The notes under the pieces: generated by a model | Databases searched by the model: none | Seen by the model: the letters and a program-made list of their open reading frames with translations, nothing else | What the model was told of the DNA's origin: nothing | Position numbers and translations under genes: made by a program | Shown here: positions 47,771 to 60,480 of the stretch, piece by piece | Position numbering within the stretch: position 1 is the first letter of the stretch | Layout: each line of letters opens with the position of its first letter | DNA from: Cladorhizidae sp. MBARI D1340-BT2 | Lineage: Eukaryota; Porifera; Demospongiae; Poecilosclerida; Cladorhizidae | Direction: 5' to 3' | Assembly (NCBI GenBank): GCA_028752905.1 | Contig: JAQNBH010000009.1 | Span: forward strand, 27,488,312-27,552,311 | DNA length: 64,000 bases

Positions 47771-48155
47771 ATTTAATTAAACTTGCTATCTGTTGTAATC
47801 TGATAACACCAAACTTTACAAAGCTCTTAACTAAATCAATAGCTCCTCTATCTAAAGAACTTTGAGTACAGCTGTAAAGCAAGCAGCTGCTCAGTACCCA
47901 CTTGTAAAGGTTTGCAACTTCTGGGGACACTGGGAATGTGATAGAAGCAACCTAGTAAATCACACAGGAGGCTGTTTACAAGATAGCTGATCGATAAAAA
48001 AATTTTGGTAAAATCATCCAATTTACTTTCCCGGAAAGTAGCCCAGAGCTGTGTTGATATAATTGGTTATCTATCCAAGATCTACAAGTGTGCCAAGTAG
48101 AAGAGCCTGAGAAGCTGTCCTAGTAGGAATGAGGCTAGTTTAAGAAGCTTATAAG
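47771..48155. other. Gap between the piggyBac and hAT elements
   Basis: No gene or obvious repeat. It ends in 'cttataag', the left flank of the hAT element. Confidence 0.45.
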
Positions 48156-51100
48156 CAGGGGCGTACGCAGACTTTTGAAAAGGGGGGTTATGTATTATGT
48201 CGGATGTGGATCATGTGGCTGAAAGCCATGGTGAGGATATAATATAGTGCAAGAGGGAAATATATATGCCCCATCCAGCACAAAGCCCCATCCAGCACAA
48301 ATCGTGGAAACTCCAAAAATATTTACAGAGATGATTTTTATTAAGCAACCTTCAAAAATATACAAACAAAATTACTGAAATAATAAGCTAACATTGAATT
48401 CTGCATGGATGTTGTTCTACGTAAAGTTAGCAACAGTATCGATCCATTCCAGTATTAATGCTAAGGCACTGAGTCTTTCCTCACTTTTTTAAACATCGAA
48501 GTGTGGAAGCAGATCGTTCACAAGTATGGTAACTGAGTGGGAGTGTAGCAAAAAGGTTCAAAAGGGACATTTGGAAGGGTTTTGAGGCCGCAGAGTTTAA
48601 GCGATTCACTCAGAATTTGAGGATGCTCATCTGGTTAAATTTGTAGCCACCTTGACTTCCAGCGATGTAACTCTTCATCAAGTATACTCACATTTGGTAG
48701 ATCTTCAGAATAGAAAGTAACAGCAGGTTCAATATTAACAAAGGATGAAGTAGTGAAATGGATGGGCAAGAGGTATTGCAATGAAGCTACCTGGTTGGTA
48801 TGCTTAGTAAATATTGATGTATAATGTGGTCAAGAAGAGGGATAACTACAGCCCATTTTAAATAATCCTCAACTGAATTAGTGGATTCAGACAATGCTGA
48901 GTTGTGCGTGGCATCGAAATAGTTATATTGGACTGAACTGCCTATCTAGAACAATGCCGAAAGATACGCTGTGAAAAATTATCAACATCTGCTCTCTCTC
49001 TTTTAAATTGATTGCAACAGTCTTGTACTATTGTCACTCCAGAGGTAAGGTCTTGGCACTTTCTTGTAATTTAACAACAGCTTCTTTAACAGACCTAAAG
49101 TGAGTGACTAGGGAATACAAATATGCCAAGGACTCCAATGTTTTCATATATGCAAGAGCATTTTTCTTATCATCAGTAGTCCAACCATCTTTATAGTTCA
49201 CAAATTCACTATTTCCATAGAGTACTATCTCACACATTTCAATTAGAAAAGGATGATATAGACAGAAACGCTCCCAGCCATTGATGTTCTCTACCCATCG
49301 AGTAATGCAAACGTTGATTATTGAAGACTGCTTTGTGCCAATCTGAGACCTCTTCTGAATGATTGCTTTAAGGAGGCCCTCTCTTTTAGCTGAATCCTTT
49401 ATCCATAATGTGAAACCTTTTATCTGAATTACACAGTTCCTTATAGGTGGAAAAGAACAGGAACTTATGATAGCCAGATTATGGAAGGACTTGCACAATG
49501 GGTGTACAATGCCTTGGGATGCTTCTCTCGAAGTAATGCCTGCACACCAGCTATCTCCCCACTCATCATTGAGGCCCCATCATACCCTTGTCCTCGCAAA
49601 TCACTCAGTGATAAGCCAAGCCCCTCCAAGGTCTGTATAATGGCATTTGCTACATCAGCTGCTCGGACTCTCTCAAGTTTTACAAATGAAACATACTCTT
49701 CTCGAATGTCACCATGGCCATCAACAAAGTGAAGGCATATGTGCAAATGCTCCACATTGTGACATGAAACTTCATCAGCTAGAACGGAAAAATATTTTGC
49801 TTCTTTTATCTCAGATATTGTTTTGGCAAGAATCATATCATAGCCTATAATATTAATAATTACATTTTGAGTCCCTGGTGATAAGTGTGTTGCATTCTTT
49901 GCCTCGGTACAATAAAGATGCTCATATAAAATACTGTCTGTCCCCGCAAAAGATATTAGCAGTGCTAAAAAGTTTCCTGCATTCTTTGACGATGCAACAT
50001 CCTCTAACTTTCCACGAAATGCAATACCCTGTTTGCCTAAAAAAAGAATTGCTCAAACAATTTGCCTCAGTATTGCCTAATTTCCTTTTGAACAGCAGTA
50101 GTGCTTGTCATTACATCTACTCGTGATGCTGGATTTTCAATTGTGCATATGCTTGCTGCAAACAATCACGATGGTATTGAAGCTTCGGATGATTACTCAA
50201 AGTGCAACTCATCTTGATCCAGTTAGAAAAAGGCTTAATTACCAGGTAACCTTTATCTTTACGTTGGCTAGATGGAAGAAACAGAGGACAAAATACACCA
50301 TCTACCTTAGAACTGAAGACTAGCCAAGGATATTTACTGAGCCACAATATGTTAAACTTTTGGTGATAGCTAGGTAATAAGGTGCCAGTAAGGACACTAG
50401 GCAATTGTACATCGTGGTGACAGTATCTAGCACCACTAGAAAGCTCATTTATTAAACTAGCAGCATCATCAATAGACCTATTTGCAGATAATAAACAAAC
50501 GATTCTGGTCCTTCGGCACTTCCACTTGAGCATTCATTAACTATAGGAACTTCATCTTCATGTCAGCTTTCCAGTGTGGTACTGATTTCAGAATGATCCA
50601 GATCAGACTGAGGTTCACTAGAATCTGAATAAATGAGATTGGTTTATCAAGTGTACAGGCTTCAAGCTAAATAGCTAGCAATAATTTCTCTTATCTTCAT
50701 CCTCAATGGCTGTTATTTTGAAAAATTACCTGATGTCCATATTTTGTCGTTGTTTCTTCATGGCAGAGTTGTAGCTCATTAGTTCCACAACTACTATTAA
50801 TGCTCACTACATGTGCATGATGTGTAACTGTGCAATGATTAGCTCATTAACCGATCGAAGGACAAAGTCCAACCAACCAGACAGCCCCTCGGTGGGACCC
50901 GAGCACCCTGAGCAGATTGGTCTTATTTGCATGGGGGGGTTGTGGGCTTTCTTTAGAAAGTACATTCGTTGGGTTCTCATTTTCCCCTCCCCCATGGTCA
51001 AGGGCTAGGGCTAGGGCAAAGCCTAGCCCTAAGTTATTGTAATTTTGTTTCCACATTATTTAACACTATCATTGTACCTATGTATAATTAAAATTATATT

Positions 51101-51226
51101 AATGAAGTGAGCCATTGTCTGAAATGAAATCTGAGAGGGCAAAACACACACAAACACATTCCAATGAATATCATTAAAATGAAAGGGGTGTTCTGCAGAA
51201 CCCCCAGAAATCCCTGTACGCCCATG
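48156..51226 (-). mobile_element. hAT-family DNA transposon (ZMYM/TTF-type), about 3.07 kb
   Basis: The left end CAGGGGCGTACGCAGACTTT (from 48156) and the right end, read in reverse as CATGGGCGTACAGGGATTTC (from 51226), are alike at most of the first 12 positions and are followed by G-rich runs. CAGGGGCG ends are typical of this hAT group. The left flank is CTTATAAG; the right flank (atgATAAGg) shares ATAAG, so an 8 bp duplication may be degraded. It encloses a minus-strand hAT transposase. Confidence 0.75.
48450..50533 (-). pseudogene. hAT transposase with TTF-type zinc finger, frameshifted
   Basis: 50533-50117: zinc-finger region, with FNILWLSKYPWLVFSSKVDG, VFCPLF, FSNWIKMSCTLSNHPK and QYHRDC, as in TTF/ZMYM1-like hAT proteins. 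50110-49840: SSKNAGNFLALLISFAGTDS and ATHLSPGTQNVIINIIGYD, joined through frame changes. 49836-49465: RNase-H-fold core with YFSVLADEVS (first Asp), HLHICLHFVD and LSLSDLRGQGYDGASMMSG (second Asp). 49498-49034: ITRWVENINGWERF and downstream helices. About 49030-48450: C-terminal part in several frames, including LDEELHRWKSRW and NVPFEPFCY. Frame changes at about 49485 and after 49034, plus further stops, indicate decay. Confidence 0.85.
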
Positions 51227-52215
51227 ATAAGGGCTAGGTACTACATCCAAAGCTTTAGTGGATAAATTATCTAAGCCTGTCATTATCTAGTAGACTATAA
51301 TAGTAAAAGAACAGCAAGATCCACACCCTTAAGAGTTCCCATTAAATATATCTAGCTTCACTGCTGGATGCTGCCTGTACTAGAGCAAGAACAAACTAAA
51401 CATATAACGCAGCAGAATTTAGGTTCGCTGTTGCTACCTCCCAGTATAGAGCTCATTCAACATAGAGCTCAAGTTCCATGCAAAGACAGCTGTTGTTGGT
51501 CTAGTTTTAACTTACAGAGGAAAATGTACCCATAGCATCTAGTTTTGTGTGTAGCATCCTGAGCGCATTATGACACCATGTTAAGAGAGTTGAGATATAG
51601 ACAGTTGTGGGTATTATTACCACCAACAATAAGTAGTTGTATTATGCACATTGCAAGATGTTGGGGATGATTATTGTAGATTCAAATACTCACCAAATGT
51701 GAGGAGAGTCCGAACATCAAGAGGAGGGAGATGAATATCAGGTTACGTACAAGAAGGTAAAACATGTAACATTACATCATATTATGCATAATACTAGTAC
51801 ACTTCTAAATTTATTCAAACTTGTACGATTACTCTCAGCTGAACAAAAAAGCTGATTTAAATAAAGTTCTAGTATATTATTATAATGAGATTTTGAACTG
51901 CACAGAACTAATTACTCACACAGGAACTGGAAAAAAGAAAGAAAATAAAAGTGCAAAACAAGGTTAGTTTTTGTCTGTCGGTATCAATTAGTTACAGAGC
52001 AACTTACCCTAAGCAAATTCAAGGATTCACTTTAACTAAATCTGTTTGTTTTTTAGTCCTAACAGTTCAACAGAAATACTTCAGTCTTCATCAGAAAGAA
52101 GAAAGTTTTGTCTCACATCTGGCTAGCTAGTCTGTTCCAGGTATAAAATTGACACAATCGCAGCTGAATTTGCATTTCCAAATTAATGGACAGTTCTAAG
52201 GCACTTACACAGGAT
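51227..52215. other. Non-coding gap
   Basis: No supported gene. Open frames are short and lack motifs. Confidence 0.45.
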
Positions 52216-52219
52216 TACA

Positions 52220-52710
52220 TCCGCACTCAAATCAATACTTAACCTGTGATAGAATCACTCTTACCAAATATAAACATCACCAGTTCGCAATGAGTCAACT
52301 GGGAGTTTGTCAGGGATGACAAGTGCATTTAAAAAAACTTTAAAAAACAACTTGTGGTTACCATGTATAGCTCCATAGATTCTGCAAACTTCATGTTATG
52401 GACTTTATATACAGCTGAAAAGATAGGTCTCTCTGTGTGCTCTATGTTGATACTAAAGTATTTTTCATAGATATAACTATAGCCATGTTACAGGAGCTAC
52501 AAGTGGAAGGATCCTCAAAAACCTGAATGCCTGATTTTTGTGCGTAAATATCTCCAGATTGCCAAGTGCTAGAGAGTTGAAATTAGCACCAGTGGCTACA
52601 GGAAGCCCTACTCTATACAATTACAGTTTTCATTAGGCGCTAAAATGTAAGTACGTAGTCAAGCGTGCGGGTGGAAAATGAATGAAATTCATAAGTCTCC
52701 CAAGCCATAT
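52220..52710. repeat. Single-arm copy of the foldback repeat
   Basis: Shares, in the same order and orientation as 54775-55200: 'acttaacctgtgatagaatc', 'acttgtggttaccat', 'catagattctg', 'aaatatctccagattgc', 'caagtgctagagagttgaaa' and 'aggcgctaaaatgtaagta'. Only one arm is present. Confidence 0.85.
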
Positions 52711-52929
52711 TAAATTAAGTACCGTGGCTCCTGAGATGATGTAACGACCTATAGATGGTCTATCCTGCATTCTTTGCAATTGGTTTTATTCAGCAAATTA
52801 TATTCAACTATAAAACCATTTGAAGATCAGTTATCATGAAATATGCAATTCTTGTGACAGGCTCAATGTTGATATCCTTTACGATCCAGTTATACCATCA
52901 TTGGGACATTGGAAAATGTTTTTGGCAAT

Positions 52930-53770
52930 TTAGAGGACGTGCAGGAGGAGCTGCCTGTGCCACTAGATCACTTGGGAAAGGTTGCAAATGTCATGATGGA
53001 GCAGCAAGATACTCGTTAGGAAACTGTGGACAGTTACAGAGAGTTGCAGCTATAAATAGGCCTGGTTATGCTATTACAATTCTTGCCTCAATGTTCTGGG
53101 AAATATGTTACACTAATCATGAAGCGTGTTCACATGTTCATAATTGGTGCATGTTTCAAGGACTTTGAGAACAGTGCTTCATAGCAAGATACCATAACTT
53201 AACTTAAGAACATTAGGTAACTAAACATGAGAGGCTTAACAACCACAGTTTAGGAAACTAAAATATTTTTATAGACAAAAGTGGTACAAGTTAGGCCCGA
53301 TTGTTATTCCAAGCTCTAGTATGGTGGATGTTTCGTACCAGCAGCATTAGAACAACATTAGTTATTCCGCAGCATTAGGGGGTGGAGTATGTACAGGTGC
53401 CTCTTAATACTCTAGCAACTTACAAGAACTGATCTAAAATGGTCTTAAGGCTTTTAAAATCATAACTTAATCAGTTTTGCAAGCAAGTATAAAGGATGTG
53501 AATGGAAAGACCCAAACCTACCTAAAGGAAATGTGGCTAGGGATAAAATTTCTATATATTTTCTAATAGCAACTGCAGATAATATTTACTTCAGTCCATC
53601 TACCTGCAATTTCTATTTGAAGGGTGGTTGCAATTGAAAGGAAGGTTATTATTAACAAGTCTGGTTTGACAAGAAAAATGCTGTTAGCAATCGCTGTTCG
53701 CAACCACTGTCCTCGAAGGAATCTTTATGGGCATTCTGCTGTTTTAGCAAGCTGTTTTTCCTACACTAGG
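52930..53770. repeat. Dispersed repeat, copy C (inverted relative to 8530-9450)
   Basis: Landmarks run in opposite order to copy A: 'gcaagatactcgttaggaaa', 'aactaaacatgagaggctta', 'gcagcattagggggtggagt', 'ctaaaatggtcttaaggctt' and 'aacaagtctggtttgac'. An open frame at 52836-53168 falls on this repeat and is not considered a gene. Confidence 0.7.
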
Positions 53771-54765
53771 CTACTTGTGCCTATACCAATAAACTCTCTC
53801 AATAGTTTAGACTTTGAGAAATGAGTTAGTGTCCTTTGATACATTGTTTACAGTCTTCTGCTGATTTGGGCCACGATAGAGCAAGATCTTTGCAGTGGCA
53901 TCTGGGATGTCACGAGTTTTTAACACCAGAAAGGATAGCATTAACTTTCAATAGTTCATCCTGGATCCCGTCCCACGGACAATGATGGATGTCGCAGGGA
54001 GGGTGCATTTGAGCTTGATGGCAGCTAAGTGAGCATTCTGATCTCTGTGGGTAATATGATTTAATCAATTTCTGGCTTACATAAGTATGTTGATAAGGGA
54101 TCACTAGTTACGGAGAAGAAAATGCTGACTTGCATGCTACACTTGTTAGTTGACATTTTTGTCCTTGGATGGGATCCTGTAAACTCTAGTAAAGGTAATG
54201 CTACCCTTACTGCTGTCAGAACAGCTAGCCACTACTAATGCCCAACTTTTCCAGGAGAAACTTGTAGAGTGTAAACTCTTTGCCTCGTGATATTTTCTAG
54301 CACCTTCAATGCATAACCATCCTAGATGCTGATACAGAAATCCAACCAGGAGTGCATTTTCTTCTAAAGAGAGAAGATATTCTGAGGGATTTCAGGCTAG
54401 CATAGGTGAATATACAGCTTTCATTGGCTTGCAGAGACAGCAGCAAAGGTAAGGAAGGGACAGTTTATGATGGCAATTTTTTGCTTGTCAATCAGTTTTA
54501 TTCATTTCTATATTTTTATCGCTTCCTCCACCCACTCCCACAAACTAGAACAAGAAATAAAGTTTAATGTAATAATGATCCAGTTAAAAATCTGGTTTTT
54601 AGCACGTTTTATGATGAATGTCCCAATTTGAAGATATCAGCTTAAAAAGGTGAATCAGTTAATGAAATATGGTATTACATCATAACACATAACAGATGGT
54701 GTTACACGACACATAGACAGGGTTACATGTATATCCTTACAAAATATTACCCAATGATTTGACTA
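53771..54765. other. Non-coding gap
   Basis: No supported gene or repeat beyond the edges. Confidence 0.45.
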
Positions 54766-54774
54766 TGTTTCACA

Positions 54775-55570
54775 GCACTTAACCTGTGATAGAATCATTC
54801 CTACAAAATATAAACATCATTGATCAGTTAGCAAGTAGTCTACTGTGAGTTTGTTAGGGGTGCAGGTGCATATAAAAACAAACTTGTGGTTACCACTTTA
54901 TAGTGCCATAGATTCTGTAAACTTCATTATGGACTTGATATATAGCTCAAAAGATTGGTCTCTCCATATGCTCGCTTTGATATTAAAATATTTTTTATAT
55001 GATAACTATAGCCAGGTTACTGGAATTAAAGTGGAGGGAGCCTCAAAACCTGTATGCCTGATTTTGCCACATAAATATCTCCAGATTGCCAAGTGCTAGA
55101 GAGTTGAAATTAGCACCAGTGGCTAGAGAAAGCCCTACTCTATTTTAGATTAGGCGCTAAAATGTAAGTACTGGTCAAGTAAGCGCACAGGTGGAAAATG
55201 AATTTTATGGAATTTTAACAAAATTCATTTTACAACCAAGCATTTGACCACGTACTTACGTTTTAGCGCCTCATCAAAACGCTTATTGCATAGAGTAGAG
55301 CTTCTTCTAGTCACTGGTGTTAATTTCAACTCTCTAGCACTTGGCAATCTGGAGATATTTATGCGGCAAAATCAGGCATTCAGGTTTTGAGGATCCCTCC
55401 ACTTTAGTTCCAGTAACTTGGCTATAGTTATACGCATGAAAAATATAGTATTGAAATAAAGCACACAGAGAGCGCTATCTTTTGAGCTATATATCAAGTA
55501 CATACCATGAAGTTTACAGAATCTATGGAGCTATAAAGTGGTACCCCACTTGTTTTTGTTTTTTATTATA
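54775..55570. repeat. Large foldback element, arms about 345 bp
   Basis: About 54873-55215 is followed by its approximate reverse complement to about 55563. Examples are 'acttgtggttaccactttat' against 'ataaagtggtaccccacttg' and 'catagattctgtaaacttca' against 'tgaagtttacagaatctatg'. Others are 'aaatatctccagattgccaa' against 'ttggcaatctggagatattt' and 'ggcgctaaaatgtaagtact' against 'cgtacttacgttttagcgcc'. The centre is the AT-rich stretch near 55215-55225. One-armed copies lie at 52220-52710 and about 11095-11190, and a decayed piece at about 57320-57500. Confidence 0.88.
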
Positions 55571-56730
55571 AAATGACCTGTCTCCCCCAAAATTAATCAT
55601 TTAATATACTAGCAAGACCTCCACTCAGAACCAGTTGGGCAAGGGGGTCACTCTCAAATGAAGTTAGTAGAAGCCTTCAACAGTGAGATGCAGTAGACAA
55701 CTAGCTCCACAGATGTGGCATGAGAAACAGGGATGCTATATGAGGTTGGGTCGAATCAATCATGGAGAGGAGAGCAAACAGTAAACTACTCACAATCACT
55801 AGCATTGTGTACATATGCACAATCATGCACTTTGCTACAGATCACCAGTTACATCACCTCCCTAACCGCAGGCAGCTGCAACAAGCATCCAGGGGTAAAG
55901 GTCAGCCAACTGGTATAAGTAAGCAGTGTATAGACCTACTATGCTTGTTAGTAACTGTCCATTACTGGGGTCAACTTTTAAGTACTATTCAGGGCTGCAT
56001 TTATGATTGAGTTGAGGGGGGAGGGAGGGGGCACATATTTAACAACACTATACACTAATAGAATACCGGTATCTTAAGATCTCAAGAGGGGTTGAGGATC
56101 AGCAGTTTACCTTTGCATATGCATGCCTGAATGTGCTACAACCTGTTACTATGATAATTAATAAACCAGAGACCAGACAAAGGCTCTTAGCTCAACTGGT
56201 TAAGGACACCACATTCCAGCTATTATATCTAATGATTCTAGGGGGAAAAGAAATCTTTGACCCAAAAATCAACCTCATAGTTGGTTGCATTCTGGAGTTA
56301 TTGCAGTCCTGTCAAAATCAGGTGTAAAGTCCCCCACTACTTTAAGGACCATTTTACGTTTAGTATTTCTCTAATCTTGTGAAGTGCTTGTAGATGTACT
56401 TGGTTGTTGCAAATTACCACTTATTATCACCTATCAAGTTATAGTCCATATAACTAGTTCTTTTCTGGCGTACCAAATGCAAGAAACCTTCACCTTACCA
56501 GCTGTAGAAAGCGTGGACTATGCAACAATAAAATGTTATGCTCTATGATAGTCATATCTGGCGCTGTCACATAATGATATTGGGATAAAACTGCTATATC
56601 TTCAGCAAAAAAGTCAGTAAAATAGCGAACATAATTTTTTTTTTCTTCTTGGCAAGTACCCCCAGTAATGGATGACCAGCATTAGAACTTTCAGATGAAA
56701 ATTAACCCACTGTTCCTCAACATGTATAAG
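55571..56730. other. Mostly non-coding
   Basis: It contains the repeat fragment at 56335-56530 that pairs with 10595-10725 and 9830-9900. No gene. A tRNA-like box A motif near 56178 was rejected as a tRNA. Confidence 0.45.
56335..56530. repeat. Dispersed repeat fragment, partner of 10595-10725
   Basis: 'ggaccattttacgtttagta', 'gtgaagtgcttgtagatgta' and 'gttgcaaattaccactta' correspond in order to 10618-10705. Confidence 0.6.
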
Positions 56731-57235
56731 GCATGGTCCATTATATTAGTAAGGTGTGGTCACTAGAGGGTGTTGTGCCACTCCTTTACATGTTTAAAGG
56801 CTTGGCTGCATAAGGTGAGGCCTATTGCTCTTCCGTAAGGCAAGGTTGCATGACGTAAGACTTCTTGCCCTTCTAAAGGTCATGATGGCATGTCATACTT
56901 GCATAAGGCATGAGTCCCAGCCCTTTCATTAATAGTTTACAAGTACGGGGTGTGGCCTCCTACCTTTCTTTAGATGCTGCTCCTCCTTACTGTATATGAC
57001 ATATGTTTGCATGGAGTGTGGACAACTTCCCTTCAATGCATGTATAATGCATGGGGTGAGCTGCCTGCCCTACCCATACATGTAGCTATAAAGAATGGTT
57101 GCATGTGGTGTCGACTCCTCACCTTCCTTCTCATATATAATGCATGGCTGCATGTGCTGTGGTCTCATGCCCGTCCTTCACATGTGTAAGGCATGTGTGC
57201 ATGGGGTGTGGCCTCCTGCCCTACTTTTACAGAGT
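56730..57235. repeat. Degenerate minisatellite, unit about 50-60 bp
   Basis: Repeated 'ataaggcatggctgcatg', 'gggtgtggcctcctgccctt' and variants, about eight units, strongly diverged. Confidence 0.7.
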
Positions 57236-58955
57236 AGGGTTTGCTCTAGTCCCAGATAAATACTTCAATGGGCTATCACTTTCCATCAGGGTCAACAATT
57301 AGGTCCAGTTCAAGTAGATGTACTCCCACTTTGGTTGCATGTAACTTTGGCAGAGCTATAACTATGCAATATTTTTAATATTAAAATAGAATACACTTAA
57401 AGATTAACCATTTGAGCTCTCTATATAGTCCATACAATGAAGTGTACATAATCTATGCAGCTCCAAAACTCACACCCACAAGGTGCTTCTAATATATTAT
57501 TTAGAAACCTCCTCACATGAGCATAAGTTCATTTTAAAAATTAATAAAAATGGGATTCAATCTGTAGTGTTTGTGGAGCTCTATTAATCAGAGTTGTTAT
57601 AACTATTCAAGACTAAGCGATGTACTGTAAAATGAGTTTCATGTGTGTGGGAATCCACTTCACATTCCAACCTGCAGTTCCAAAAACTACATTAAAAAAT
57701 TCAATCAGAAAACATACAGCACTGGCTGCATTTTCATATATAAACCAGGACCATTGCTTGATTTGTGAGCATAGATATGGTACATACACATAAAAGCAAC
57801 ATATTCAGACTGTTCTTCACCATACTATATAGTATATATTGTACTATTATTCTTTGAACAGAAATGGCAATGTTATGTTCCCAGGGGGGAAAACCTGATG
57901 CTGGGTCCTTATGCTCTCTGCTAGAGAGAAACTGGCAACAATTCTCTATAACACCAGGCACACAGGGAGAGGGGGATGATGTTATGGGTATTTTACTTCA
58001 AATTCTTCAAATTCTTGTATGAACATGAATTAGGCAAGTTTTCCCTCACAGATTTCCTGTGCGCTTTAACCCCCCCTCAATTCCACTGGTTGAGCCACTG
58101 GAGGATGGATCGGAGTATCTGTAGGTGCGGTTAAGCGACTAGAGGATGGCGTGGGGGGGGGAGGAACAATCTAGGATGTGGTTCATCATGAGGGTGTGGT
58201 TTATCTAATGCTCAATAGAGAGGGAGTGGCTGGTGGTGAAGGTGTTGTTTGCAAATTTGAATAACGACACGTTGCAAAACAGATAGTTGCTTCGCATTGA
58301 GTGTTTATGCTCTATAAACAGCCACATACAGCCGATAAATCAATTTACAATAAATTATACCCCATTACTAAGGACACCTGTTAATATTTTAGGGATAATC
58401 ACTGAATATTGCAAAGTGGTCTTTCTAGGAGATTATTTTAATAGTCATCTTCTGCAAATATTTCACACTTCAAACCCTTCATCCCTCCCCCTAACTCCCG
58501 TGCTAAGTACATATTTTTATAAGTGGACACTAGATAATCCCACAGGCTAATCTTCTCTTCAGCTTTCTTCTCCACCACCTAGAAAAAATGCCTTACGTTG
58601 AACAGCTTCCTGTCAATCTTGCAGGAATCCCTTACACAACATGACTCTCTCCCGACACAATATATGAGAAGACCATTGTTGGAATGGACCGACTTGCAAG
58701 CTGCCTAAATGAATGGCTGCTAATCCTTGGAGCATAAAACATGTGAATTATCTGCATTTGGAAGAATAGGCAAAAGAGGGACCCTGAAAGATCAAGTTGT
58801 CCCTAGAGTATTGCTAGGCCAACTTACAAATGTTGAAGATGCCATTTGATGTTATCACTATGTAATACTTCATATCAAAAAGTGTTTTCAATAATGAAAG
58901 TCCACTAGCACAATAAACACTTCATGCCCTATTGTATGTGTACTATAAATAACTT
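57236..58955. other. Non-coding stretch
   Basis: No supported gene. About 57320-57500 resembles a decayed arm of the foldback repeat ('gagctctctatatagtcc', 'gaagtgtacataatctatgc'). Confidence 0.4.
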
Positions 58956-58959
58956 TTGT

Positions 58960-59320
58960 GATGAACCGTCATCCCTCGCTCAGTACTGCATGTATGTTCT
59001 TCACATGAGGAATAAGTAGCGTACATATATTTGTCCTGCATGTGTGTTATTATAAGCGAACAATATGCTTTGTATACATGAACTGCATGTATGTTCATTG
59101 CATGCAGCAATAAGTGGCCTCCTTTCTTATACTGCATGTATGTTCATCACATGGATCAATGAGATGCCTCCGTATAATTGTACTGAATGTATGTTCGTTA
59201 AATGGACCAATGAGTGGCTTCTGTATGCATGAACTGCTTGTATGTTAATTAACTGGAGCAATGATGGGTCTTCGTATAATAATACTGCATGTATGTTCTT
59301 TATTTATAGCAATGATTGTG
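58960..59320. repeat. Minisatellite, unit about 60 bp, about 6 units
   Basis: 'actgcatgtatgttcatt', 'gcaataagtggcctc' and 'cttatactg' recur with moderate divergence. Confidence 0.8.
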
Positions 59321-59905
59321 TGTCCCAGGTGGATACACTAGTCATGTAGTACCTGGTGGCTTGGATACACTGGTCATGTAGTAGTACCAGGTGGCTTTGA
59401 TACACTAGTGAAGTAGTGCCAGGTGGCTTGGATACACTGGTCATGTAGTACCAGGTGGATTGGATACACTGGTCATGTAGTACCAGGTGGCTTGGATATA
59501 CTGGTCATGTAGTACCAGGTGGCTTGGATACACTAGTCAGGTAGTACCAAGGTGGCTTGGATACACTGGTCATGTAGTACCAGGTGGCTTGGATAGACTG
59601 GTCATGTAGTACCAGGTGGCTTGGATACACTAGTCATGTAGTACCAGACTCAGGTAGCTTGGATACACTGGTCATATAGTACCAAGTGGCTTGGATACAC
59701 TGGTCATGTAACCAGGTGGATTGGATACACTGGTCATGTAGTACCAAGTGGCTTGGATACACTGGTCATGTAGTACCAGGTGGCTTGGATACACTGATCA
59801 TTTAGTAAGTACCAGGTGGCTTGGATACGCTGGTCATGTAGTACCAGGTGGCTTGGATACACTGGTCATGCAGTACCAAGTGGCTTGGATACACTGGTCA
59901 TGTGT
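59320..59905. repeat. Minisatellite, unit about 32 bp, about 18 units
   Basis: 'ccaggtggcttggatacact' followed by 'ggtcatgtagta' is repeated head to tail with very few changes, so it is recent. It abuts the older 60 bp minisatellite directly. Confidence 0.95.
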
Positions 59906-60480
59906 CATGAAAAACCAACCTTCTCCCAGTACGGACACTTTAGCTGGCTGAGCAGATCCCTGGTCTTCATGCGATGCCTGATCTTTGATTCCCAGTCTGT
60001 CCTACTGGCAATCCTCAGAACAAGCCAAACTCAGCAACTCTCAACAGAATTGCTGGATTCCCAAATATAACTACAGATAGTTATATTATAATTATGAGAT
60101 GCATAAATACACCAGCCATGACAAGATAACACAACACAATATCAACCACAATAACAAAGGTTCAGAGGGTTCTTATCTAACAGTTCTTAATTGCTGGTTG
60201 CAGCAGTCTCTGGCAATATTAAGCTATCTGCTAACTACTCCCTAGCTGTTTCTTATATACTGTTCAAACTACTACTATGTTTGATGACATCAGGTCATCA
60301 TGGCACCGACCCTTGGCGACCAATCCAATGTCTTGTCTTATCAGGTGAGGGGTGTGTAGATCTTTCCTCAGGCAGGTGGACTACATCCTTTATAGTGTCT
60401 GGTGGTGAGGTCCTTCGTCTGTTCTCACACTCGCTACCATGGTTTCCACACATCTGGTGTAGGCTTGACCACTAGGTTAT
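59906..60480. other. Unassigned stretch between minisatellite and LINE-like tail
   Basis: No gene. It begins close to 'tgtcatgaaaaaccaacc', which could be an LTR-like end, but no partner copy is in the window. Confidence 0.35.

Noticed and set aside
52836..53168. 110-codon open frame
   Set aside because: It largely overlaps a dispersed repeat whose other copies are not open in the same frame. No domain is recognised.
56170..56270. tRNA-like 'ggctcttagctcaactggtt' motif
   Set aside because: A box A-like motif is present but no box B or cloverleaf could be folded. Similar isolated motifs at about 32168 and 43973 also lack box B. At most a decayed tRNA-derived SINE.
59320..59905. CRISPR-like regular repeats
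   Set aside because: Units are contiguous with no unique spacers, and the genome is eukaryotic. This is a minisatellite.
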